This document shows positions 45,968-55,670 of a stretch of 64,000 bases of DNA, piece after piece. Position 1 is the first letter of the stretch, and each line of letters begins with the position of its first letter. The translations under genes were made by a program, and so were the position numbers. Origin of the DNA: a virus. The notes under the pieces are model-generated. The model saw only the letters and a program-made list of their open reading frames with translations. It was not told where the DNA came from and ran no database searches. Where the stretch lies: positions 16,738 to 80,737 of IMG/VR virus record IMGVR_UViG_3300021962_000068; one strand, 5' to 3'.

Positions 45968-47887
45968 TTAGGCAACCCAACGTAGAACTGAAAGACCAGC
46001 ACCATGATTGGTGGTGATCTGAGTCATGCCAGTGCGTAAGGAAGCAACTAGTACACGACGCTGAGTTTCGACTAGCTCTTGAGTGTCGAAACGTAGACCA
46101 CGCTGATTACCAACTAAGAAGTTACCTGGGGCAACTGCGATAACAGCAGCTTCGCCGTCAGCTTTAGTGTTGAAAGAAGCTGAAACGATAACTGGAGTGT
46201 TACCAACTGAACCAACTTGACCAGTGATTAAAGTGGCTTGTGCACCAACTTTATCCATTGTTTGGAAAGTGGTATCGTCTAGTAGGTCATAGTAAGCCTC
46301 GGTAGAAACGATATAAGCCATTTCAGCAGGATCTAGACCCCAATAGCCCATATCACGACGTAGGTTACGTAGCATTGATACAGTGATCTTGTCGGCATTA
46401 GAAATGTCGGCAGTAACAGTTGAAGCAGCATCATAAGAAGCTAAACCAGCAACTGGATCAGCACCTGCGCCAGCACCTAATAGGAATGCCTTGTCAACTG
46501 ACTTGGCAACGCGACGAACCATTGCGTCACGAACGATTGGTAGAAGAACTAGTAGTGCGTCTTCTTCCTCTTCGTAGTTTAGGTACTCACGAGTAGCAAC
46601 TTTATAAGCGTTTAGTGTGATTTCGCTTAGTTGATGAGTTTGAGCAGCACCAGCACTGTTTGCGGTACCAAACTGAGCGTTAGTTACCCAAGTGGCATCG
46701 CCAGCTTCTGGGTTGACTGGAATAGTCATAACGTTAGTTTGCATTGTAATGTTACGCATTAATGGTGACACTACTAAACGACGGCGAACCTCGTTTTCCA
46801 TATTCATGGAAACTTCTAGTTCCCAAGTAGCGCTTGGTACGTGTGGGCCAGCTTTTTCAATAATTGAACGACCGTAGTTGGTTGACTCAATTGACTTCTG
46901 AGCAATCTTGCTTAGTAGAACAGCGCTTTCACGCTCGGTGTAAGTTGAGCCTTCGCCTTTGTTGTCAGCAAATTGCATTTTTGATGCTTGAATTTTAGCA
47001 AGCTCATCAGCTTTTTCTTTGATAGCAGCTTCTAGACCAGCTAGAACAGACTTGCTCTCAGCTGACTGCTCTTCTAGGCGCTTGGTGACTTCTTCTAGAA
47101 GACGCTCTGCACCGGTATCAACTGTCTTAACAGTAGCTTCGACGGTTGACTTGATTTTGCTTTCTAGTTCAGCTTGAGCGGCTTGAGCAGCTTTTTCTTG
47201 TGCTTCTTTAGCAGCCTGTGCTTCTAGAATTGATTTAGTTGCCTCTGCGGCAGCTTGCTTAGCTGTAGAAGCTAGCATCTCTTGTAGTTCTTTTGGATCC
47301 ATGTTCCATTCCTTTTTTGTTTCGCTCTTTGCTTCCTTAGAGGACTCTAGCCCTTTAGCTGTTTCGCCTTCGGGTGCAAATTGCTTTTTAAATTGCATAA
47401 TATCATCAGCATCGTCAAATGCCTTTGAAAGACTAAAAAGTGTATTTTGATTAGCTGGTACACTTACTACACTAATCTCAATAAGTTCAAGTTCTTTAAC
47501 TGTAAAAATTTCTGATGCGGCATCGTATGCTGCATCTTTTACTCTAAAACCAACGCTGAAAGCGGTTAGTACACCATCTTTAATTAAACCGAAATACTCT
47601 GCAGCAGCTGAAATTCGTGCTTTAATCCAAAGACCTTTGCTATCTACTTTATGTTCCACCATTCGGCCAATAGGATCTTCATGATCGTGAAAGGCTAGAA
47701 TAATAGGATTTTTTAAGTAGTTATCCATTCCACGTTTCCACACCTGAGGAGGAATAACGTCGCCTACTCTATCTGTATCCATAGTGGAGGCATAGCCTTC
47801 AATATAGATAGAATTTGCTTCATCGGGGGTTGGATCTTCTTTGAGACTAAACGCACTATTAATATATAGTACTTTATTTTTGTCCAT
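45968..47887 (-). CDS. Prohead protease fused to major capsid protein (HK97 type)
   Basis: This 639-residue protein joins two normally separate proteins. Residues ~1-160 are a U35 prohead protease: IEGYASTMDTDRVGDVIPP, then LAFHDHEDPIGR (H67) and AFSVGF (S111). A lysine/glutamate linker and a coiled-coil scaffolding (delta) domain (~195-330) follow. The remainder is the HK97-fold capsid protein, from STYTERES through SPLMRNITMQTNVMTIPVN to the C-terminal FLVGNQRGLRFDTQELVE. The protease would cut itself and the delta domain away during maturation. An internal start at residue 196 may also make protease-free capsid protein. Confidence 0.92.
   Translation of the reverse strand: MDKNKVLYINSAFSLKEDPTPDEANSIYIEGYASTMDTDRVGDVIPPQVWKRGMDNYLKNPIILAFHDHEDPIGRMVEHKVDSKGLWIKARISAAAEYFGLIKDGVLTAFSVGFRVKDAAYDAASEIFTVKELELIEISVVSVPANQNTLFSLSKAFDDADDIMQFKKQFAPEGETAKGLESSKEAKSETKKEWNMDPKELQEMLASTAKQAAAEATKSILEAQAAKEAQEKAAQAAQAELESKIKSTVEATVKTVDTGAERLLEEVTKRLEEQSAESKSVLAGLEAAIKEKADELAKIQASKMQFADNKGEGSTYTERESAVLLSKIAQKSIESTNYGRSIIEKAGPHVPSATWELEVSMNMENEVRRRLVVSPLMRNITMQTNVMTIPVNPEAGDATWVTNAQFGTANSAGAAQTHQLSEITLNAYKVATREYLNYEEEEDALLVLLPIVRDAMVRRVAKSVDKAFLLGAGAGADPVAGLASYDAASTVTADISNADKITVSMLRNLRRDMGYWGLDPAEMAYIVSTEAYYDLLDDTTFQTMDKVGAQATLITGQVGSVGNTPVIVSASFNTKADGEAAVIAVAPGNFLVGNQRGLRFDTQELVETQRRVLVASLRTGMTQITTNHGAGLSVLRWVA
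47302..47314 (-). promoter_or_regulatory. Internal ribosome-binding site and start for the capsid part
   Basis: Within the protease-capsid gene an in-frame ATG at 47302 (residue 196, MDPKELQEML) is preceded at seven bases by AAGGA in an A-rich stretch. It sits exactly where the linker ends and the scaffolding domain starts, so a 444-residue scaffold-capsid protein could be translated separately. Confidence 0.6.
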
Positions 47888-47896
47888 AATCTCCTC

Positions 47897-49078
47897 TTAC
47901 TCAGTTTTAGGTGGAGCCCCACCTTCACTGGGATTTGCTGCTGAACCAGCAATATTTGCAGGAATCCTAACTGTGTCGTTTCCTTCCAGTTCGGGATACC
48001 TAAGTTCAACCCTGGCTTCATTTGGTGTCAAAATACCTGCATTTACTAGTGTAGAATGGTATGAAGCTAAGTCCTTGAGTTCAGGTTGCAAGGCGCTAAC
48101 TTGGTTGGTTATGGGGCTGACGTCATAACCAAAGTATCTCTCTACAGCAGAGACAAATTTTGTAATAATTGGAATAATTGTTTCTAAGTAAAATAGTCTT
48201 AAATTAGGAGTTATATTAGCATTGTTGCCACCGTCTAGTAAAATAGGCGGGACTCCTAATGCTTTTAGTATTTTAGAGTCATGAGTTTTGATTGAAGTAT
48301 CAAAATCCATTTCTTTGAAACTATCAATAATCGAGCCATATGGTTTTAAGCCGCTGTCTAAAATCATAGGACGGCGTGCACCATTTTTAGCTGAATACTT
48401 TTGCATCCAATTTTGAATAGTTTTTTCTTTTGCTACTTGTGAAAGTGTATTATCACTAGTAATAATTAAACTTGAAACTGCACCGTTTTCAAAGAACTGC
48501 TCTTGAAAAGTTTGCATTTTATACATAATAGCAATGTTACGATCAGCACCTTTTAAACGCGAATCTCCGCGGTAAATGCTGCGCGAGCTTAAGTCTTTGA
48601 TGTGTATAATTTCTTGAGGCTTAAACGTAACTGTTTTATTATAATTATACTGCTTAACAAAAGTTTTAGCATCTGGTTCAATTACTACTGAAGCACTAGG
48701 CAAGTGGTAAAGATGCACACCATCCCAGTAAATAAATATATTTCCTTCTAGGATAAAATCCGTAAATATATTTGTGCGAAAATCTTGTGCGCTTTGATAA
48801 GGGTTAGGAGCATAGTTAAGTAGCGTATTCAAAGTTTTTTGTCTAACGCCGCCAACTGTTCCTTCTGTTTTCTTATCTTTAATATCGTAATCAAGGGAGC
48901 TGCAAGCACTAACAAGCATATTAACACCACGATTAACTACTTCTAACTTTTCAAACGCTTGTTGATAGTTAATAGTTTGTGTGGTACCTTGATCTAATCC
49001 TTGTTCGTATTGTATTTCTTCTTGAGCTGGGTTTAATTTTTCGCGAACCCAACCCTTAAAATCTTTTATCAAGGCCAT
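47897..49078 (-). CDS. Portal protein (HK97 family)
   Basis: This 393-residue portal protein is the dodecameric DNA channel of the head. Recognisable parts are ALIKDFKGWVREKLNP at the start, SPYQ-like NPYQSAQDFRTNIFTDFILEG, a YNYNKTVTFKPQEIIHIKDL core and SRLKGADRNI. The C-terminal half has SALQPELKDLASYHSTLVNAG and then TPNEARVELRYPEL, matching the HK97/lambdoid portal family. It lies between terminase/HNH and capsid genes as usual. The C-terminal EGGAPPKTE tail is short. Confidence 0.92.
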   Translation of the reverse strand: MALIKDFKGWVREKLNPAQEEIQYEQGLDQGTTQTINYQQAFEKLEVVNRGVNMLVSACSSLDYDIKDKKTEGTVGGVRQKTLNTLLNYAPNPYQSAQDFRTNIFTDFILEGNIFIYWDGVHLYHLPSASVVIEPDAKTFVKQYNYNKTVTFKPQEIIHIKDLSSRSIYRGDSRLKGADRNIAIMYKMQTFQEQFFENGAVSSLIITSDNTLSQVAKEKTIQNWMQKYSAKNGARRPMILDSGLKPYGSIIDSFKEMDFDTSIKTHDSKILKALGVPPILLDGGNNANITPNLRLFYLETIIPIITKFVSAVERYFGYDVSPITNQVSALQPELKDLASYHSTLVNAGILTPNEARVELRYPELEGNDTVRIPANIAGSAANPSEGGAPPKTE

Positions 49079-49087
49079 AGGGACCCC

Positions 49088-49525
49088 TTAGTAAAATTGG
49101 CTAAAACTCCCCGGTAGCGCTGCTGCTTTTTCGCTGTACAGCTCATCTGGATCGTACTTAGCTCGTTGACGCTCAATCCACTGACCTTGACGACTGGCTG
49201 AATAATTTGACGGAGCTTTACCATAAACGCCATGCAGTTTGACATGATGGTGGTTACATAAGGTATAAACACAATCATAGATCTCGTGATGATGGGTTTC
49301 AATAAATTCGTCTCGAACAGCTAAAATGCCTGCATCTGTTGAAATATCATAATTCTTAGATTTAGCCCAGGCATTGAGTAGTAAGGTAATTGAATGAGTA
49401 TGATGTAATTCTAGGTCTTCGGTGGTATTACAGATATAACAGTGGTCTTTTTTCTCGTAGGCTGCTTTAGCCTTATCTCGAATCCACTTTACTGCTATGC
49501 GTTTATTATCTGTGTTTTTTGCCAC
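49088..49525 (-). CDS. HNH endonuclease
   Basis: This 145-residue HNH nuclease has zinc cysteines in CYIC (29-32) and CVYTLC (C85, C90), the central HH pair in LELHHTHS (H41/H42) and the closing NHHHVKLHG. HNH proteins encoded beside terminase and portal assist DNA packaging or genome end cutting in HK97-like phages; alternatively it may be a free-standing homing endonuclease. The place between large terminase and portal favours the packaging role. It has its own upstream promoter. Confidence 0.88.
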   Translation of the reverse strand: MAKNTDNKRIAVKWIRDKAKAAYEKKDHCYICNTTEDLELHHTHSITLLLNAWAKSKNYDISTDAGILAVRDEFIETHHHEIYDCVYTLCNHHHVKLHGVYGKAPSNYSASRQGQWIERQRAKYDPDELYSEKAAALPGSFSQFY

Positions 49526-49550
49526 TTGAAACTCCCACGAATTTTGAACT

Positions 49551-49579
49551 ATTATAGCATGTTGATGACAAAATGTCCA
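49551..49579 (-). promoter_or_regulatory. Leftward sigma70 promoter for HNH-portal-capsid genes
   Basis: On the minus strand TGGACA (49574-49579) and TATAAT (49551-49556) are spaced by 17 bp with extended -10 TGC. The predicted start near 49544 is ~18 bases upstream of the HNH ATG. It gives the head genes a promoter separate from terminase. Confidence 0.82.
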
Positions 49580-49596
49580 GTCAATTTTTTTATGAC

Positions 49597-50895
49597 CTAT
49601 ATAGTATAGGTATATATCGCATATCTGAGAGCATCAGCAATGTGCGAATGAATATCGTGCAGTGGTTTTTCTTGGATTAACTGTTCAGATTTATTCCACT
49701 GATACTGGTCAAACATAGCCATAGTATGCTTACAACGAGGATCTACTAGTATGCGGTCTTGTTCAACTAGAGTTTGTAAGTAAGCAATACCCTCTAAAAC
49801 CTGTTTTTTACCACGAATAGTAGCAATATTGTACTGGTAAGCTAAGTCCGATGCAAACTGTGCTCCTGCCGAATCTATAAAAATAGCATCTATGCCCCAG
49901 CGATCTATTAGTTGTTGAAAACGTTCAGCATGAGTTTTTGTAGTAGCTTCCGCTTCCAAGTACTCGTCTACAATCCAAAACTTGTCTTGGTTAGCTAAGT
50001 AAGCAACAACTACAAAAGCCGTAGGATCGCGATAGCCAGGGTCTAGTCCAGCAAAGAACTCACAGCCGTCCTCAATCTCAAAATCGCGTATTTGCTCGGA
50101 TTTTAGCTGATAAATCTGTCCTTCAAAGCTAGAGAACGAAGCCATGTACTCTTGCTCAAATTCTTGCTTTGACATTGATCGGCGAGCTTCGGCTACATCG
50201 GAAGCTTGCATACGTGGGTTCTCTAAATAGTCTGCTTGTAGTGAAATCCACTCAGGATAAGCACTATCAAACCCACGATTCCAAAAGGTAGAAAACCAAT
50301 TATTTTTTCCACGAGGTGTTGAAATAAAAATGGCTTTTGCACCAGGGCGATCTAGGGTTGGACGAAGCGAGACATTAAAAGCGGCTTCACCATCACGGCC
50401 TAGTGCAGCCTCATCAAATATAATAAGGTCGTACGATCTGCCCACTGCCGAATCAACTGTTGAGAGAGAGCCCATGCGAATAGTTGAACCATTTTCCAAC
50501 TCGATAACCTTATCTTTTGCATTATCACGAGCAACTTCTAGGTCAAAGTGTTTAATGAATCCACGCTGTAGTTCAAAGCTAATAGAACTAAGGGTATAGT
50601 TGGGAGACATGATAAGCACATTACACTTCGGTATAAGAGTAATAAGCTGACCAATTACATTAGCTATAAAAGTTTTGCCTAGTCTGCGTGAAAGTGCGGC
50701 GCAAATAAAACGGTACTTGGGATCGTTAACTGCGTTGATTAATGCAATTTGGGGACGGTTTAGTTGATTATAAACAGACTCTCCGCCCACAGTTAATAAT
50801 TTTAAATAATTTTGTATGGGCAATTTAATAAAACGTGATTGAGCCGGGTATTCCACTAGCTCTTCACATTCAACAGGTCTACTCACTACCAGCAT
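49597..50895 (-). CDS. Terminase large subunit
   Basis: The gene encodes 432 residues from the ATG at 50895, chosen because AAAGGA lies seven bases upstream; a TTG at 50910 would add five residues. The ATPase domain has Walker A SRRLGKT (~69-75), Walker B LIIFDEA (D161, E162) and coupling motif FISTPRG. The RNase H-like nuclease domain has acidic residues in AGLDPG (D285), IFIDSAG (D341) and a C-terminal HIADALRYA. It powers DNA packaging and cuts the concatemer. It overlaps the small subunit gene. Confidence 0.94.
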   Translation of the reverse strand: MLVVSRPVECEELVEYPAQSRFIKLPIQNYLKLLTVGGESVYNQLNRPQIALINAVNDPKYRFICAALSRRLGKTFIANVIGQLITLIPKCNVLIMSPNYTLSSISFELQRGFIKHFDLEVARDNAKDKVIELENGSTIRMGSLSTVDSAVGRSYDLIIFDEAALGRDGEAAFNVSLRPTLDRPGAKAIFISTPRGKNNWFSTFWNRGFDSAYPEWISLQADYLENPRMQASDVAEARRSMSKQEFEQEYMASFSSFEGQIYQLKSEQIRDFEIEDGCEFFAGLDPGYRDPTAFVVVAYLANQDKFWIVDEYLEAEATTKTHAERFQQLIDRWGIDAIFIDSAGAQFASDLAYQYNIATIRGKKQVLEGIAYLQTLVEQDRILVDPRCKHTMAMFDQYQWNKSEQLIQEKPLHDIHSHIADALRYAIYTYTI

Positions 50896-51349
50896 TAATA
50901 ATCCTTTCAATTAAGTTGCCGTAGTTTGAGCCGCCTACACCATCATTAATTTGTACGTTAACTTGATTTTTGATATGTCCACCACGAAGTTTTTCTAGTT
51001 GAATTTGTTTATCCATATACTCCATAGTCATTTTGTGTGAGAGTGCTAAAATTTCTGTTATATCTTTATTTGATCCAATTCCAGCCTCGTCTAATTCTTG
51101 AAATTTCTTTTGGATAATCATATCCATTGCTTGACGCATTTTGTGACGATTATTAAAGCCTATGTCAAAAAATACGTTATCTAAATAAGCTTTAATTTCT
51201 CGACGGTCTAATACTTCGGCTACCATTTCAGTTGGTAGTCCCAGTTCTTCGCACACTTTAGGAATTGACTGCAGTTGAAGATAGTAGTTAGCAATTTCTA
51301 GTGATTCCGGCGATATAGTGAGCGCTTCCGCAGGATGCTCATTATTCAT
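50879..51349 (-). CDS. Terminase small subunit
   Basis: This 156-residue helical protein has an N-terminal region SIPKVCEELGLPTEMVAEVL that reads as a helix-turn-helix and a central oligomerisation helix pair. The C terminus (NVQINDGVGG...LIERIINAG) probably contacts the large subunit. Its overlap with the large terminase start and its size fit a small terminase that recognises the packaging site. No cos or pac site could be identified around it. Confidence 0.8.
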   Translation of the reverse strand: MNNEHPAEALTISPESLEIANYYLQLQSIPKVCEELGLPTEMVAEVLDRREIKAYLDNVFFDIGFNNRHKMRQAMDMIIQKKFQELDEAGIGSNKDITEILALSHKMTMEYMDKQIQLEKLRGGHIKNQVNVQINDGVGGSNYGNLIERIINAGSE

Positions 51350-51367
51350 TTAATCCTCTCTATATGG

Positions 51368-51392
51368 AAACAAGGGGGTATAGCCCCCTGTT
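51368..51392 (-). terminator. Stem-loop between the 51399-51626 gene and small terminase
   Basis: GGGGG (51374-51378) and CCCCC (51384-51388) with flanking AACA/TGTT pairing form a strong stem. On the minus strand it is followed only by TTCC, so termination efficiency is uncertain. Confidence 0.6.
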
Positions 51393-51398
51393 CTAAAT

Positions 51399-51626
51399 TT
51401 AATTTACTAGTTCACTAGCAACTTCTGGTTTTGTTTCTAATGCTTTTTTCAGCATACCAAAAAAGGCATCGCGTCCAACCTGTAATTGATCTACATTAAA
51501 TCTCGCGGATGCAAGTTTGCGATCTAAATCAGCAACATGGTTTACTAGTACCTGCTGTTGTTGTGTCATGTCTTCAAATTGATACTCAACATCATCAATT
51601 GTAATGGGGGTTTTTGTATTTGCCAT
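51399..51626 (-). CDS. Small conserved phage protein, DUF6447-like
   Basis: This 75-residue protein reads TPITIDDVEYQFEDMTQQQQ followed by VNHVADLDRKLASARFNVDQLQVGRDAF. This Q/L-helical pattern with DLDRK and QLQVG is, as I recall, that of a small family common in aquatic T4-like and other phages (DUF6447). It likely forms a short coiled coil. The function is unknown; it is encoded between two structural genes and terminase. Confidence 0.65.
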   Translation of the reverse strand: MANTKTPITIDDVEYQFEDMTQQQQVLVNHVADLDRKLASARFNVDQLQVGRDAFFGMLKKALETKPEVASELVN

Positions 51627-51661
51627 TATAATTTTATTCCTATATTATATAAAAGTTAAAG

Positions 51662-51961
51662 TTAATTCCAAGGAACGCCAATAATTGGCTCGTTCTTTTG
51701 GTTTTCGATTTGTCCTAGGACATCCTTATTTATACCATCTACATCAATCGAATTAAACACCCACTGTAAAACTAAATCTTCTGTTAGTTGGTCAAAGGGT
51801 ATAAAATCTTCAGAAGTAGCATCGTATTTAAAAGCTGTAGAGCCGTTTAGTGATCCGGTAAAGTTATCCTCTACAGCGCTGCAATTCCATGCAGCAACAA
51901 TTACACCGCCATCTGTTTGATTGCGTTGTAAATTAGTAATTTTCCAAATTGTAGTACTCAT
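51662..51961 (-). CDS. Small conserved phage protein associated with fibre genes
   Basis: This 99-residue protein starts TIWKITNLQRNQTDGGVIVAAWNCSA and closes with IENQKNEPIIGVPWN. Short proteins beginning WKI-x-x-x-x-R with a later P-W-x end are, as I recall, widespread beside tail-fibre genes in aquatic phages, and are of unknown function. Beta-rich, no membrane segment. It lies between the large adhesin-like gene and terminase. Confidence 0.6.
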   Translation of the reverse strand: MSTTIWKITNLQRNQTDGGVIVAAWNCSAVEDNFTGSLNGSTAFKYDATSEDFIPFDQLTEDLVLQWVFNSIDVDGINKDVLGQIENQKNEPIIGVPWN

Positions 51962-51982
51962 ACTGAGTTTCCTTATTAATAT

Positions 51983-54900
51983 TCACGAAAAAAAGTTTAA
52001 AAAATTACCTGAAGGAATATAAAAAATCCAACCAGTATTATTTCCAATATCTATATTTCCGTTTGTTAAATATGCTTGCCACGTTGCACTACCCGTTGCG
52101 TTGTTGTCTCGGATTGAGCAGTAGTTTAAAGATACTGTGCCACTATTTTTAGACAGTGTTGCACGATTTCCTGCTGTACTACTATTAATAGTAACTAAAC
52201 TTCCATTTATTCCTGATAGTGAGAAATTAGAAACTGTTTGAGTAGTTCCAGAAGCCAGTGTTACAGTTGTTGGTCTAGTTGTATTAGTAATGTCATTAAA
52301 AGTATTACTACCACTAATTGTCAAGGCACCTGCCCCGCCTTGATTTAAGCTGCAATTGTAAGTTGACCCGCCGCCGACAAAAGTTTTTGCACTAGCGGAA
52401 GTAAGAGAGATTTTACCGGTTCCTGTACCTGCAGTAGTAGTAAATCCAGAAGGTACTGCATTATTCCATACAGTAGCACCACTGCTAGAAAGATTTAAAG
52501 TTCCACCATTAAAAGTAATATTTTTGGTGCCTGTAGCTGTTGCAAATGTACCAATATTTAATGTTTGACCATTTAAATCTAATGTTCCATTTGTTAAAGT
52601 TAGTAATCGAGTTGAGCCAATTGTTGTTGTACCTAAAAGTCTTACTGTACCACCTACACCATTAACGTTAATAGGAAAATCTAGAGTTTTACCATTAGTA
52701 GTTATATCTTGAGTACCCGATGTACCTCTAAATAAAACTGTAGAACTACTGGCTGCAAGAGTTTGAGTACTTGATAGGGTAAGACTACCATAAATAGTTA
52801 TTCCACCCATGGTTAATTGGTTAGAGTATCCTGAACAATTAATATCTTTAAAATAGCCATTAAATGATAAATTTTGTGGCGCAGAAACTATATTTATACT
52901 TACAGCATTTGCTTCTGTTGCACCACTGCCAGTTCCATGATTAATGATTGCGGCAACTGTTTCTGAAGAATTTAATTCTATTGTTGGTGTACCTGATAAA
53001 CTAAAATTTGTTAAATTAGTGAAACTCCAATAGGATATCCCTCCACCGTTTGATCCAGTAAAGATTATTTTGCCACTTCCAAAATTAATACTTCTAGTTA
53101 CAGTACTGCTAATTAGACTACTATTAGTAATCGTTAAATTATAATTACCGGCCCCTGAATTAGTTAGATCTAATTCTCCTGTATTAAGATAAATATCAGT
53201 ATCTACTACTGAAGATTGAGTGAGAGATACTTTTCCTTGATATGTTCCATCTAATTTTCCAGCTTGAAAAATTAGAGGAATTTTCCAGCTTGGACCAGTA
53301 AATGAAACTTGAACTGTGCTGGAGAGATTAACAAAATTTATTTTTCCTTGAGATGTGTAACCACCAAGGTCGCCAGTTACTCCCGATCCAGCAAGTACTC
53401 CTCCCATACTAACTAAATATTGTGTGCTAGTAGTAAAAGTAACTGGTAAGGTACGGGAACTCATATCAAGTTTACCAAGACAAAAGGGCCATCCTACACC
53501 AAGAGTGGTTCCGCTTGGGAAAGAATTATTATCTATTACTGCTGTATCTTGTAATAAAGGAAAATTATTTGTTGAACTTACTCCAGACCCTCCAGACCCA
53601 GTACCCCAGCCGTAGCCCCCTGTGGCGTTCCAGTATGTTGGGTTTGCTCCACTATAGTAATAAACTGTTTTTGGTGCCGGAAATGTAATGTTTGAGTTTC
53701 CTCCTCCATCTCCAAGTCTAGTTCCAGACCAAGGAAGAGACCCACTACCTGTTACATTAATATCAAAAAAATCAATATCACCAAGATTATTTGGTTGTCC
53801 GCTTGTCATTGATATTGTTGTTGTAGTTCTAATTAAAGTGTCTGAAGTTATGGTACTACTGCGGAAACGGTCCCCACCTAATATAATTAACCTTCTGTAA
53901 CCATACCCAGAATAAGGAAAGGTAATATATCCGGTAAAATTAACTGTTGTGCCAAAAAAAGAAATAAATTTAGTGCCGCCCTGCCGTTGCGCAGCAAAGT
54001 ATAAGTTATAGAATGTAGTATTAGGTTCTAAAATAAAATCAATATATTCTGTCAAGGAGTTACTACTGCCCCACTGACTAAAAGTAAGATTATAAAATGT
54101 ATGTACTTTATTTATTGATTGAAATAAGATAGCAATACTACCGGTATAAGTACAAGTAATAGTTGAACTTCCAGCATTTAATATTAAATTTGGATTGGTA
54201 AAATTAAGTGCAGTAGTATCGCTTAATACAATAGAAGACCAACTAAGATTAATTTGTGCTGATACTGAACCTGTAGCCTGCAATGTGCCTGCAGTTAGTG
54301 AATAGCCTAAAGTATTAAAAATACCTGAAAAGACTTCAAAAATAGTTGTTCCACAGTTAAAGGCCCCATTAAGTGAATAACTAGAATAAGCATCAGATTT
54401 AATGTCTACAGGGCTGTTTATTTGTGCGTTAGAATAAATAGTATGATTTATCGATGGAGAAAAGTTTCTAAAAGTGATTTGACCAGTGGCACTCCAGCCC
54501 GAAATATAAAGATTCATTGAACCATAAATCGTAAATGTAGGACTGGTACCGTTGATAAACGTATAAGATCCAGTTGATGATGTAATATTATTACAAACCA
54601 AAGCACCTGTACAAGTTATAGTTCCGCCACCTGTATCAAATACAGCATTATCACCGACACCTGGTACCGACGCACCACCAGCACCGCCTGAACTTGTTGA
54701 CCAAACCGCTGTATTAGTGGTATCCCATGTTGCTGTACCACCAACCCAATATCGCGTACTAGGGGGTGATGACGTTAATACAAGTGTTACTGCGGCTCCA
54801 GAACTTGATGTAGATGTTGCACCACCCGTTGGTGCATTAATAACGGTTGTTGAATTTTGTGTTCCCGATACCCATCCAGCGTATACGCCAACATCTGACG

Positions 54901-55453
54901 TACTTCCATCGCTTTTAATAGATACAGATCCCCCAGTTAACGCTGCTGGAACCGTGAATGCACTTCCGGAAGTTCCTTGTGTGCCTGCACCAAGAACAAT
55001 AATTTGTGAGTCAGCTACAGTAGGTGTTGCATTAGCAGGAGTTGCTCTAGACGCATTTGTAATTGTAACAACAGGATAAATCTGATTAAAAGCTGTAGTA
55101 TTTTGCCCTCTCCAGACAAGAACAATAGTTCCACCACCATAAGAAGCACTAGAAGTTCTGGTAGCTGTTATTTGTGTGTCTGGAGTTCCCTGCATTACGG
55201 CAAAGCATACAGTTAAATTAGTGTCCCAACTATCGTTGACATAAGCTGTTTGTATTTCAGTATATATACCAAAAGAATTTCCAGTTACAGTTGGAGCATT
55301 CAGCGATGAGCCACCCGCAGCAGAAACAACGATAACAATATCGCCAGCAGCCGGTGAAGAGGCTATACCTCCGGTTAGTGTTCCGGATAAAGAAATATCA
55401 TAGGATGCCCCTGTGCCTGTTCCAGACGTTTGACCAACAAATTCAAGTGCCAT
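51983..55453 (-). CDS. Large beta-helical tail adhesin
   Basis: This 1156-residue protein is made almost entirely of Ser, Thr, Gly, Asn and Ile in short strands (for example TITNSSLISSTVTRSINFGSG). A module RYWVGGTATWDTTNTAVWST and later repeated GTLDLNGQTLNIGTF and SGSNTFNDITNTTRPTTV units resemble autotransporter-type beta-helix passengers. The first ~200 residues form a separate domain (EFVGQTSGTGTGASYD). It is probably a fibre or adhesin that binds the host surface. No S74 domain or hydrolase motif is visible. Confidence 0.75.
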   Translation of the reverse strand: MALEFVGQTSGTGTGASYDISLSGTLTGGIASSPAAGDIVIVVSAAGGSSLNAPTVTGNSFGIYTEIQTAYVNDSWDTNLTVCFAVMQGTPDTQITATRTSSASYGGGTIVLVWRGQNTTAFNQIYPVVTITNASRATPANATPTVADSQIIVLGAGTQGTSGSAFTVPAALTGGSVSIKSDGSTSDVGVYAGWVSGTQNSTTVINAPTGGATSTSSSGAAVTLVLTSSPPSTRYWVGGTATWDTTNTAVWSTSSGGAGGASVPGVGDNAVFDTGGGTITCTGALVCNNITSSTGSYTFINGTSPTFTIYGSMNLYISGWSATGQITFRNFSPSINHTIYSNAQINSPVDIKSDAYSSYSLNGAFNCGTTIFEVFSGIFNTLGYSLTAGTLQATGSVSAQINLSWSSIVLSDTTALNFTNPNLILNAGSSTITCTYTGSIAILFQSINKVHTFYNLTFSQWGSSNSLTEYIDFILEPNTTFYNLYFAAQRQGGTKFISFFGTTVNFTGYITFPYSGYGYRRLIILGGDRFRSSTITSDTLIRTTTTISMTSGQPNNLGDIDFFDINVTGSGSLPWSGTRLGDGGGNSNITFPAPKTVYYYSGANPTYWNATGGYGWGTGSGGSGVSSTNNFPLLQDTAVIDNNSFPSGTTLGVGWPFCLGKLDMSSRTLPVTFTTSTQYLVSMGGVLAGSGVTGDLGGYTSQGKINFVNLSSTVQVSFTGPSWKIPLIFQAGKLDGTYQGKVSLTQSSVVDTDIYLNTGELDLTNSGAGNYNLTITNSSLISSTVTRSINFGSGKIIFTGSNGGGISYWSFTNLTNFSLSGTPTIELNSSETVAAIINHGTGSGATEANAVSINIVSAPQNLSFNGYFKDINCSGYSNQLTMGGITIYGSLTLSSTQTLAASSSTVLFRGTSGTQDITTNGKTLDFPINVNGVGGTVRLLGTTTIGSTRLLTLTNGTLDLNGQTLNIGTFATATGTKNITFNGGTLNLSSSGATVWNNAVPSGFTTTAGTGTGKISLTSASAKTFVGGGSTYNCSLNQGGAGALTISGSNTFNDITNTTRPTTVTLASGTTQTVSNFSLSGINGSLVTINSSTAGNRATLSKNSGTVSLNYCSIRDNNATGSATWQAYLTNGNIDIGNNTGWIFYIPSGNFLNFFS

Positions 55454-55455
55454 TT

Positions 55456-55668
55456 TTATTCACCTGTTAAATTTATACTATCAGCAGAACCAGGATCCTC
55501 AACAGTACTATCAAGTATGGGTGGAGGAGAAACAGCAATAATCCACTGATTTATACGGGCTTGTTTAATTGCTTCAATATCTTCATCACTTAAGTTATGA
55601 TTGTCTGGTAGTACTATACTATCTAGAAATTTACCATACTGGTTTTCAAATTCAAAATCAATTTTCAT
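55456..55668 (-). CDS. Small hypothetical protein between fibre genes
   Basis: This 70-residue acidic protein (FEFENQYGKFLDSIVLPDNHNL, then DEDIEAIKQARINQW) sits with gaps of only two bases on both sides. It has no membrane segment. The KQARINQWI helix resembles small fibre-associated proteins, but I cannot name it. The tight spacing makes it a real gene translated together with the two large fibres. Confidence 0.65.
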   Translation of the reverse strand: MKIDFEFENQYGKFLDSIVLPDNHNLSDEDIEAIKQARINQWIIAVSPPPILDSTVEDPGSADSINLTGE

Positions 55669-55670
55669 AA

